A DNA stretch of 5,332 nt. It comes from Promethearchaeota archaeon. Its GTDB lineage: Archaea > Asgardarchaeota > Lokiarchaeia > Sigynarchaeales > SOKP01. The stretch spans positions 1-5,332 of the forward strand of contig JAEOUI010000138.1 of the NCBI GenBank assembly GCA_016839425.1, in the 5' to 3' direction. Of this stretch, positions 1 through 5,332 are shown piece after piece; within the stretch, counting starts at the first letter, position 1, and every line of letters begins with the position of its first letter. The notes under the pieces were generated by a model. It was not told the origin of the DNA and searched no databases. It was given only the letters and a program-made list of their open reading frames with translations. The translations under genes were made by a program, and so were the position numbers.

Positions 1-2612
1 AATTTCTTGATGTTTTTAATCAAGGGATTGTTCAATAGTGCCTCCGCTCCTTTATCACCAAGAGTACCGTAGGAAAGATCCAAGGTTTCAATTCTTTCCA
101 GGATAGGCGCTTTTGAAAGACCAATGGCAAGAGCGTCTGATTTCTGGTAGTTTCGCAACCCCAAATATTTTAGCTTGGGAAATAATCCTCCTAGAAGCAA
201 TTCCTTAAGGTCATCAACGGTACAATTACCACCATACCAATCCGTACCTAACCATATTTCTAGATGTTCTAGGCTAGGAAGTTTATTTGAAATAATTTGC
301 TGTAAGATTTCACGAGCCAACCCTCCGGTTTGTACAACCAGCCCTTTTAGGTTATTGTGCTCTATTCCCCCAAGAGAGAGGCCGTTACTTCCCCGAATTG
401 CTACATATTCAAGCTCAGGATATACCTTAAAAATAGGTGTGAGATCTGTCATGTGCAACCAAGAAACTTCGCAATCATCCACGATTACATCTCCAAAAAA
501 TAGCATTTTTAATTTTGGTAACTTATCCCGAGCTGTAACTAAAGATTCAACCACTTCATCTGGAGACATTTCTGTTATCTCGTCCCAGTTTCCCCACATT
601 CCAATTATCAATGCAGTTGTATTTTCGACGCCATCAGCATTTACGAAGATCGAAAATAAGTCGTTCCAGGTGTAAGTATCATCTTCTTCTTCATCAACTG
701 GAACACTAATCCTATAAACTACATTAGGATCTATCTTATTTTTTTTTTTCTCAACGAAATCGGTAAAAAAATCCCTTACTGGTTTACCACTGAATTTCTT
801 TAGATCTTCGTAGTTATTTAGGTTTCTTGTTATTTCTTCAAAGGGTATTAAAGTTGTACCGCTAGAATTACCTTCAAATAAAATATATCCCTTTTTAACT
901 TTTGATTGTTTAAGCTTCTCGGCTTGTTTATTCGCCTCCTCGGGAGAAGGCCAATCTTTGGTTGTTGATGTACCATTGGCTCCAATCTTTCCGTATCGAG
1001 TTGTAAAAGACGACCCGTTAACGATAATTTCCCAGAATTTTGAAGACTCTTCGTCTACTAACTCGAAATAGAACCTTTTTCCATTATTACTCATCGCAGG
1101 GTTACCTTCTTCCGTCTGTGGGCTTCTTTTTGAACTTTCTTTTTTTTCAACAACGAGTTTACTTGCAGGTTTATTTGCGTCTTCTTTTACAAGCTTGTAT
1201 CCTTTCTTTACTTTTGTTTCACGCAATTTATCTGCTTGTTTATTCGCTTCCTCGGGAGAGGACCAATCTTTGGTTGTTGATGTACCCTTGGCCCCAATCT
1301 TTCCGTATCGAGTTGTAAATGAGGCTCCGTCAATAAGAATCTCCCAAAATTTCGAAGATTTATCGTCAACCAATTCGTAATAATATAACATTCCTGAGGA
1401 GATTTCATTGGTTTTGTCAATATTTTGAGCCTTAACCTCTTTCTTTGCCGATACTGCTTTTTTTGTAGCAGTAATTTTGGAAATTGGTCGCTCGGGAGCG
1501 TCAGAATTGACGATATCTTCCCATTCTACATCCGTCCTTACCCGAAAGAATCGTGGATGTCGGGGTATTCCATATTTCGTATGTTCGGTATATTTATAAG
1601 TCACGATCGAGCCAATTTCAGGCGGTTTTTCTCTATCTTTATCGGATAAACCAGATCCAAGCTTGAATTCCTTGCCTTCTGGCGTTTCTACGATCAATGC
1701 GCCGATTATGCCCTTGTATTTTCCCGTACCATCAGTATAACCCTTCACGAGCGCTTCGGCATCGTGTACGGGTTTAAGTTTTAGCATGTTGCTCGTCCGG
1801 CCGTCGAAATATTCGTCGTCAGGTTTTCGTACCATCAAACCTTCTCCTCCAATAGATATGATTTTCTCAAATTCTTCCCAAAGGTGTTTTTCGCCCTTGC
1901 AAGGAATTTGTTCCACGATTTCTACTTGTTCACAATTCATGCTTGCAAACCAATTATTAACGGCTTCGAAGCGTTCGGTAAATACACCATTCAAGTTAGG
2001 AGAATCAAAAACGAGGTATTTAACCTGTTTCCAATCTTCCGATTTATCTTGTCTACGAACGATGGAAGACGTGTCCTCAAAACGCTTTCTACCTATAAAA
2101 AATTCACCATCGAGGCCAAAGGTTGGCAGGTCTTTTTTGAACCAGTCGGGCACGTAAAATAATTTTCCTTGTCTCGAGTAAAACTCGTTTCCGTCCCACA
2201 ACCCTCTCACGCCGTCCAATTTTTCGCTCATGAGCCATCCAGTTGGATCAATGTTGTAATCCCTATAATTGTGTGCAAGCATTACAGATACCTGTGAGTT
2301 TGATTTATCACCAGGAGAGCTTTTTTTAGAGGATTTCGAAACGCTTGAAGATTTTGAAGACGAAGTTCCTGTCCTTTGCCTTTCTGCAGCTTCTCCCCTA
2401 AATTCCTTTATATGCTTACAAGTCCTCGTTTCAATAGGTTTGTTTTGAAACTGCCATGCTGGACATGTGCAGGAATAGACCCCCCCAGTATATCGAATTG
2501 TATAAATGCTATTACTACTTTTGCTCTTGACTTCGATTGATTCTCCATCTTTCAACTCGTTTATAGGAGGTGATTCCAGATTATTATCGTTATTGCTTCC
2601 CTTTTTTGCCAT
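1..2612 (-). CDS. SWIM zinc finger - ATP-dependent ligase - 2x WGR - STM4015-like LRR fusion protein (3' end outside window)
   Basis: The frame is open from the ATG at 2612 to the left edge, 870 residues without a stop. Residues 26-74 are a SWIM finger (C48-x-C50, C65-x-H67). A Ser/Lys linker (81-107) follows. Residues 111-365 are a minimal ATP-dependent ligase: motif I EKLDGVRG with nucleophile K131, SRQG (146-149), LDGE (167-170), YLVFD (199-203), GGEGLMVR (255-262), MLKLKP (276-281), then an OB fold ending GIPRHPRFFRVR. Size and motifs resemble the small LigE/PBCV-1 ligases, which adenylylate themselves with ATP and seal nicks. WGR domains lie at 408-474 and 512-580. From about 588 on it matches the STM4015 family (YTWNDLFSIF, ALIIGMWGNW, SLVTARDKLP, LERIETLDLSYGTLGDKGAEALL), with ribonuclease-inhibitor-like LRRs. 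No clear Shine-Dalgarno precedes the ATG, 12 bp after the DUF6745 stop, so coupling is likely. Nucleic-acid substrate and role are unproven. Confidence 0.88.
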   Translation of the reverse strand, partial: MAKKGSNNDNNLESPPINELKDGESIEVKSKSSNSIYTIRYTGGVYSCTCPAWQFQNKPIETRTCKHIKEFRGEAAERQRTGTSSSKSSSVSKSSKKSSPGDKSNSQVSVMLAHNYRDYNIDPTGWLMSEKLDGVRGLWDGNEFYSRQGKLFYVPDWFKKDLPTFGLDGEFFIGRKRFEDTSSIVRRQDKSEDWKQVKYLVFDSPNLNGVFTERFEAVNNWFASMNCEQVEIVEQIPCKGEKHLWEEFEKIISIGGEGLMVRKPDDEYFDGRTSNMLKLKPVHDAEALVKGYTDGTGKYKGIIGALIVETPEGKEFKLGSGLSDKDREKPPEIGSIVTYKYTEHTKYGIPRHPRFFRVRTDVEWEDIVNSDAPERPISKITATKKAVSAKKEVKAQNIDKTNEISSGMLYYYELVDDKSSKFWEILIDGASFTTRYGKIGAKGTSTTKDWSSPEEANKQADKLRETKVKKGYKLVKEDANKPASKLVVEKKESSKRSPQTEEGNPAMSNNGKRFYFELVDEESSKFWEIIVNGSSFTTRYGKIGANGTSTTKDWPSPEEANKQAEKLKQSKVKKGYILFEGNSSGTTLIPFEEITRNLNNYEDLKKFSGKPVRDFFTDFVEKKKNKIDPNVVYRISVPVDEEEDDTYTWNDLFSIFVNADGVENTTALIIGMWGNWDEITEMSPDEVVESLVTARDKLPKLKMLFFGDVIVDDCEVSWLHMTDLTPIFKVYPELEYVAIRGSNGLSLGGIEHNNLKGLVVQTGGLAREILQQIISNKLPSLEHLEIWLGTDWYGGNCTVDDLKELLLGGLFPKLKYLGLRNYQKSDALAIGLSKAPILERIETLDLSYGTLGDKGAEALLNNPLIKNIKK
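739..749 (-). other. A11 run in the coding strand, possible slippage site
   Basis: Eleven consecutive A on the minus strand encode KKK and the first two bases of N625, near the beginning of the STM4015-like domain. With one A more, the reading becomes four AAA codons and then TAA. With one A less, it reaches TAG three codons after the run. Either slip therefore ends the protein at about residue 625, leaving SWIM, ligase and both WGR domains intact. The run is seen directly; slippage is inference. Confidence 0.5.
873..1391 (-). repeat. tandem duplication of the WGR domain within the ligase fusion gene
   Basis: The two WGR domains lie 312 bp (104 codons) apart. Their cores, 922-1007 and 1234-1319, match at 81 of 86 bases by my count, and most of the differences are synonymous. 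Both encode FWEI, SFTTRYGKIGA, GTSTTKDW and SPEEANKQA, with KVKKGY at the end. Similarity falls off in the linker between them (about residues 475-511), which is Lys/Ser-rich. The near-identity at DNA level shows a recent duplication or ongoing gene conversion within the gene. The signature WGR triplet is YGK in both copies. Confidence 0.9.
2480..2486 (-). other. G7 tract inside the SWIM finger coding region
   Basis: Seven consecutive G on the coding strand encode GGV (residues 43-45), just before the CxC of the SWIM finger. Both one-base shifts meet a stop within about 25 codons, before the ligase domain. Such tracts can act as on/off switches in phase-variable genes, though seven G is short for that. 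Confidence 0.25.
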
Positions 2613-2624
2613 TTTATAATCAAC

Positions 2625-3638
2625 TCAAGTCTCAATTATCGGTTTATATTTTTTTGGATCGTCGTATCCAGCAATCCATGCTGCTGCTTGGTGACACGAT
2701 TTCATTTGTGGTGGGACGCGTATTATGTAATTTCTCCCAGTAGACGGACAATTTACTGATAAACACACAAGCGGCTCGTCCTCTTCAAGATCTATTTTAT
2801 AAAGCATCCGAGGTCCTCCAGGGTCCTCGTCTTGATGGATTAATTTAGCATTTGCCTCCTTGATAAAGGTTTGATACCCCATCTTTTCTATCATAACACG
2901 CCTCAACTCAACATTCTCTTCCTTTAAAATTTCTTCAGAAGTAATTGTTTCAGGATGGAAGGCAATTCTATGAGTGATTGGTACACCCCTCCATCTTAAA
3001 TTTACATTCTTCAATGAATTTGGGAGATTTGTGATTCGCGTTCTAGCAATATCGATCCAAGCCGAGGCCTTGACGCCTTCTGGAATGTTCGAAAGCATAA
3101 CACAGTTCGAAATATCTAATTGCGTGATGTTATTTAAGGAAGCTGGCAATGTAGTAATGTTTTCGCAATCTCGTGCGATGAGATTACCAAATTCAACTAT
3201 AATGTCATCAGGCCATTCTGAGAAAGTACAATTCGAAACATCAAGAAAATTAACCCTTAGACCTTCTGGAAGTTTTTCCAGAGAACTACAATTCCTAAGT
3301 ACTAGAGATCCAACCGTTAGGTTTTCTGGCAATGTTTTTAATTGGGAACAATTAGAAAGGTCTAATTTGAATTTTACTGTTATGTCCGAAGGAATTTCTT
3401 CAAAGGGACAGTTATGAAGCGTCAATTCATAACACTCAAGACCTTTAGGAAGGATTTTTAAATTTTCGCAATCGCTCGCATCTAAGCGTCGGGTTTTTAA
3501 ATCTTCGGGAAGTTGTTTTATATTAGTTTTTCTCAAGTCGAGAAATTCGTCGACTTCCAGCCCTTTTAGGGTTGTATCCTCAATAATGAGGTTTTTTGCT
3601 TCGGAAGATGGAATCTTCTTATATTTATTTGTTGTCAT
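2625..3638 (-). CDS. leucine-rich-repeat protein with C-terminal DUF6745-type domain
   Basis: This is a 337-aa cytoplasmic-looking protein with no signal peptide. Residues 30-215 are LRRs of 20-21 residues with the pattern L-x-L-x-N/D-C-x-x-L-x-x-L-P-x-x-L, resembling the short LPxxL repeats of IpaH-type LRRs. Cysteines fall at 57, 77, 97, 117, 137, 158 and 179, one per repeat. From about 226 the sequence changes to the DUF6745-type ending: FHPETITSEEIL, RRVMIEKMGY (247-256), a GGPR turn, EDEPLVCLSVNCPSTGR, then YIIRVPP and CHQAAAWIAGYDDPKKY, ending PIIET. DUF6745 has no established function. The gene start is supported by GGGGA 5 nt before the ATG (3648-3644). It lies between the small HAH/HEEH gene and the ligase fusion gene, 12 bp from the latter. 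LRRs suggest protein binding; whether the target is the adjacent STM4015 LRR domain is open. Confidence 0.8.
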   Translation of the reverse strand: MTTNKYKKIPSSEAKNLIIEDTTLKGLEVDEFLDLRKTNIKQLPEDLKTRRLDASDCENLKILPKGLECYELTLHNCPFEEIPSDITVKFKLDLSNCSQLKTLPENLTVGSLVLRNCSSLEKLPEGLRVNFLDVSNCTFSEWPDDIIVEFGNLIARDCENITTLPASLNNITQLDISNCVMLSNIPEGVKASAWIDIARTRITNLPNSLKNVNLRWRGVPITHRIAFHPETITSEEILKEENVELRRVMIEKMGYQTFIKEANAKLIHQDEDPGGPRMLYKIDLEEDEPLVCLSVNCPSTGRNYIIRVPPQMKSCHQAAAWIAGYDDPKKYKPIIET

Positions 3639-3674
3639 TTATTTCCCCGTGATAAAAAATATTTGTAGAAGGTC

Positions 3675-3971
3675 TTAATCCCGTATTCTCACAATTTCTT
3701 TGGGCGTATATTCCCTTTGAATTCTTACAAGATAAGTTCCTTTTTGAAATTCAATCGTGTCGTGTTCTTCGTGTATTAAGGAAGCGCTTGAACTTATAAC
3801 CTCGAAGAATAAGGCACCATTATCTTCCCAAAGTTGGATTGAGCGAGGATCTTGGAATCTATGTGCGTGTCCCGTGATTTCCCCTTTTACGAGTATGTGA
3901 GTTTTCTTTTTAGACACTCCTTCGGGAAGTTCTTTTATTTTTTCTATTATAACATCTCCATGTCGCCACAT
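3675..3971 (-). CDS. small conserved protein with HAH and HEEH motifs, partner of the DUF6745 gene
   Basis: This is a 98-aa protein, MWRHGDVII at the start and REYTPKEIVRIRD at the end. It looks beta-rich and soluble, with no signal peptide or membrane segment. Two histidine clusters stand out: GHAH at 34-37 and HEEH at 67-70. With H4 and H25 they could bind a metal in a small beta-barrel, but that is inference. I recall similar short proteins (start with a GD pair, a GEVTGHAH-like loop, an HEEH motif, a G-x-Y turn and a QREY ending) encoded beside DUF6745 proteins in varied bacteria; no function has been assigned that I know of. The gene lies 36 bp upstream of the LRR-DUF6745 gene on the same strand, so the two are probably cotranscribed. 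I see no strong Shine-Dalgarno before the ATG, and the only nearby alternative ATG, 11 nt upstream, is out of frame. Confidence 0.75.
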   Translation of the reverse strand: MWRHGDVIIEKIKELPEGVSKKKTHILVKGEITGHAHRFQDPRSIQLWEDNGALFFEVISSSASLIHEEHDTIEFQKGTYLVRIQREYTPKEIVRIRD

Positions 3972-4023
3972 GATATTATCATTTTCAATTTTGTTTTTCT
4001 GTATTTATCAAATATATCGATGC

Positions 4024-4052
4024 TTTATAAAACTATATGGTTGAAGAGTGAA
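4024..4052 (-). promoter_or_regulatory. candidate sigma70-type promoter for the three downstream genes
   Basis: The minus strand carries TTCACT (4052-4047) as a possible -35, a 17-bp spacer and TATAAA (4029-4024) as a -10. This predicts a transcript start near 4017 and a leader of about 46 nt before the ATG at 3971. A small dyad, GAAG-N6-CTTC (4043-4056), overlaps the -35 and could be an operator half-site pair, though it is short. The -10 is good (5 of 6) and the -35 is moderate (4 of 6). In such AT-rich DNA, chance matches are common. The gap is the largest between genes in the window, which makes it the natural place for an internal promoter. Confidence 0.35.
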
Positions 4053-4092
4053 CTTCTTAAAAATATTCAAAATAAAAATAATACTAATAGAG

Positions 4093-4118
4093 AGAGAAAA
4101 AATTCTAATTTTTACTCT
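4093..4118 (-). terminator. AT-rich hairpin at the STM4011 stop, weak terminator candidate
   Basis: Starting within the STM4011 TAG stop, the minus strand reads AGAGTAAAAATT, then AG, then AATTTTTTCTCT. The arms pair over their whole length except for one T-T mismatch, closing with an effective TAGA loop. A T-rich stretch (TTATTTTTATTTT) follows further on at about 4066-4078, not directly after the stem. The stem is almost all A-T, so it may be only a partial terminator or a 3'-end stabiliser. The position directly after a gene and before a gap supports a real function, but an AT-rich spacer can produce such a dyad by chance. Confidence 0.3.
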
Positions 4119-4989
4119 AATTCAATGGCTTAGACCAAAAAAATGATATTGGCACTCTCTCTAAAATACCTTCTCCAAACACTTTTTCAAGTTCAAGGTG
4201 GTCCAAATACACATAACCAATGTGGCAATGGCAAAATTCGTTTTCACAAGGTTCTTCTCTTAAAATATCTGCTAAATCTGACTTGTAAATGTTTCCTATC
4301 GATCTTCGAACGAAATTGCAAGGCCAGGCGCGTCCGTAACCATCAACAGAGATCACAGTTCTTCCCGCCTTGCACGAGCGCCCTTGACTTTCGTGCCATT
4401 TGTTATTCACGGAAAAATAGGGGTCAATATTAGTTAGCAACTCAACCTCTTGAGCAGAATAATAGTCTGATACATCTTTATAGGCATTAATCCACAGATA
4501 AATCCTTGGATGGAGCTTATTTCTCAGTATTTCAATATCGTGGAAATGTTCACGCAAGCCAACAATTCCCACGCTAAACCTTATTTTTAAATTCATTAGC
4601 TGGTGGCACTTATTCAAGAAAGGTGATATTAAAGCTTTTTTCGGATGGAATGTGATCCAAAGTGCCACGCGATCTCGGTTTGTTCTATTTAACCAATCCA
4701 AATCGCAAGAAAGATTTGTTTGCATAACGACTTTCTTGACATTAGAACAATTACTCAATTTGATTAAAGCTTCTTGATATCTTGGCTTAATGAGTGCTTC
4801 TCCCGAAGGTGTGAAGAAGATTGAAAACTCATGTTCTTCGTGTTCTCCAATCCATCCCACAAACCTCTCTAACATTTCCCGGTCTTTTTTTTTCGTGGAT
4901 TCATTTTCGTCTTTTGGATGGAAAGGGCAATAGGAACACTTGTAGTTACAACTTTTTAAAACCCCTCGATATAAAATAGACAATTTCAT
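4117..4989 (-). CDS. STM4011 family radical SAM protein
   Basis: This is a 290-aa protein starting MKLSILYRG. I chose the ATG at 4989 over the upstream in-frame ATG at 5040 because the family begins at this MKL, and because the ATG overlaps the upstream stop as ATGA, typical of translational coupling. The longer form would overlap the previous gene by 55 bp. A GGAGAG lies 12 nt upstream, rather far. The radical SAM motif is C14-x3-C18-x2-C21, followed by a GE-type motif (SGEAL, 62-66) expected to contact SAM, and MQTNLS (89-94). The C-terminal third has further cysteines, C206, C224, C248, C253 and C255, arranged like an auxiliary iron-sulfur cluster domain (SPASM/twitch-like), and ends with the family-typical CHIGYVYLDHL and FGEGILERVP stretches. 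It should use SAM and a 4Fe-4S cluster in the cytoplasm; the substrate is unknown. An A9 run encodes KKK at residues 33-35. Confidence 0.9.
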   Translation of the reverse strand: MKLSILYRGVLKSCNYKCSYCPFHPKDENESTKKKDREMLERFVGWIGEHEEHEFSIFFTPSGEALIKPRYQEALIKLSNCSNVKKVVMQTNLSCDLDWLNRTNRDRVALWITFHPKKALISPFLNKCHQLMNLKIRFSVGIVGLREHFHDIEILRNKLHPRIYLWINAYKDVSDYYSAQEVELLTNIDPYFSVNNKWHESQGRSCKAGRTVISVDGYGRAWPCNFVRRSIGNIYKSDLADILREEPCENEFCHCHIGYVYLDHLELEKVFGEGILERVPISFFWSKPLN

Positions 4990-5332
4990 ATTGGTTCGTA
5001 GCTCTCCATCAATTGCTTTATATTTTTGGAATATAGCCAATAACTTATCACATCAGAGCGTTCCAAACCCAGCTCGGTCATCTTTAACTTATCCTCGATT
5101 TGTTTGCAATATCCCTTTTCAATCAATTGTACGAGCTCTGGTATTACTTCAAGGGCTTCTGTTTTAAAAAAACTTCGAAAACTTGTCAAGTTCAAACCGG
5201 GTTCTTTTAAAATCGATTTTAACACATAGCGCCTTTGTTGATCGTTCATTGAAAGCTTTATGCCATACAATGCTTGCTGGAACATTTCATCAGGTCTTTT
5301 GATATAATTTGTTAAAATATTTACAATTGTAT
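4986..5332 (-). CDS. STM4012 family radical SAM protein, C-terminal part (5' end outside window)
   Basis: The frame is open from the right window edge to a TGA at 4988-4986, giving 114 visible residues of a longer protein. A Met codon at 5285 is in frame, but the 15 codons upstream of it are also open, so it is probably internal. The piece is mostly helical, with a basic RRYVLKSIL segment, an acidic/hydrophobic helix (VIPELVQLIEKGY), then LKMTELGLERSDVISYWL and a short tail. This is the pattern of the C-terminal winged-helix-like region of HemN-related radical SAM proteins, and it closely matches my recollection of the STM4012 family C-terminus. The catalytic N-terminal domain with the CxxxCxxC motif is not in the window. 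The next gene starts inside its stop codon (ATGA) and is an STM4011 protein, its usual partner, which strongly supports the call. The biochemical function of the cluster is unknown. Confidence 0.8.
   Translation of the reverse strand, partial: TIVNILTNYIKRPDEMFQQALYGIKLSMNDQQRRYVLKSILKEPGLNLTSFRSFFKTEALEVIPELVQLIEKGYCKQIEDKLKMTELGLERSDVISYWLYSKNIKQLMESYEPI
5002..5007 (-). promoter_or_regulatory. candidate ribosome binding site of the STM4011 gene
   Basis: GGAGAG on the minus strand, inside the end of the STM4012 gene, 12 nt before the ATG at 4989. The spacing is longer than usual. The ATGA overlap suggests that reinitiation by ribosomes finishing STM4012 may matter more than this site. Confidence 0.35.

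Noticed and set aside
922..1319. Direct repeat pair as ends of a mobile element or a CRISPR-like array
   Set aside because: The two copies are in frame, 104 codons apart, and encode the same protein domain. There are only two copies and no transposase.
1208..1420. Minus-strand 70-codon frame inside the first WGR region
   Set aside because: It is a different frame of the same strand within the fusion gene. The WGR domain reads in the fusion frame.
175..2162. Several plus-strand open frames of 61-166 codons
   Set aside because: They lie opposite the long minus-strand ligase fusion frame, which has clear domain matches. The plus-strand translations show no recognisable motifs and lack supporting start signals.
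2974..3417. Plus-strand 147-codon frame opposite the LRR gene
   Set aside because: The repeats give it a regular look, but the LRR pattern is on the minus strand and the plus frame is a shadow of it.
4005..4020. TATATTTG on the minus strand as a Bacteroidota-type -7 box (TAnnTTTG)
   Set aside because: The expected upstream TTTG box at about 19-21 bp spacing is missing, so I do not use it as a promoter or as evidence of phylum.
3852..4433. Plus-strand frames across the 145-bp gap and the end of STM4011
   Set aside because: The translations are low-complexity or antisense to the radical SAM gene, with no ribosome binding site I can support.
4990..5040. Upstream ATG at 5040 as the start of the STM4011 gene
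   Set aside because: It would overlap STM4012 by 55 bp and add 17 residues not expected in the family. The ATGA overlap at 4989 fits better.

Overview
The window is AT-rich bacterial DNA. Every gene I can support lies on the minus strand and is transcribed from right to left. The layout is compact: one 4-bp gene overlap and gaps of 145, 36 and 12 bp. Both ends of the window cut through genes. I cannot assign the organism. Low GC, weak Shine-Dalgarno signals and a taste for LRR and WGR proteins would suit groups such as Bacteroidota or Leptospira, but that is a guess. I see no tRNA, rRNA, CRISPR array, transposase or integrase.

In transcription order there are five genes. (1) 5332-4986 is the C-terminal end of an STM4012-family, HemN-like radical SAM protein. 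(2) 4989-4117 is a complete STM4011-family radical SAM protein whose ATG overlaps the previous stop as ATGA. A 145-bp gap follows, with an AT-rich hairpin and a candidate promoter. (3) 3971-3675 is a 98-aa protein with HAH and HEEH motifs. (4) 3638-2625 is a leucine-rich-repeat protein ending in a DUF6745-type domain. (5) 2612 to the left edge is a very long multidomain protein. It has a SWIM zinc finger, a minimal ATP-dependent DNA/RNA ligase (nucleotidyltransferase plus OB fold), two nearly identical WGR domains and then an STM4015-like LRR domain, which runs off the window.

The striking point is the combination. STM4011, STM4012 and STM4015 are members of one conserved gene cluster of unknown function (STM4011-STM4015). 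Here the STM4015 part is fused to a nick-sealing enzyme with PARP/MolR-type WGR domains and a SWIM finger, and a DUF6745 gene pair sits between it and the radical SAM genes. My inference is a radical-SAM-linked system that acts on nucleic acid, perhaps repair or defence, with the ligase fusion as an effector. An A11 run, where a one-base slip in either direction would stop translation just inside the STM4015 domain, could release a version without that domain.
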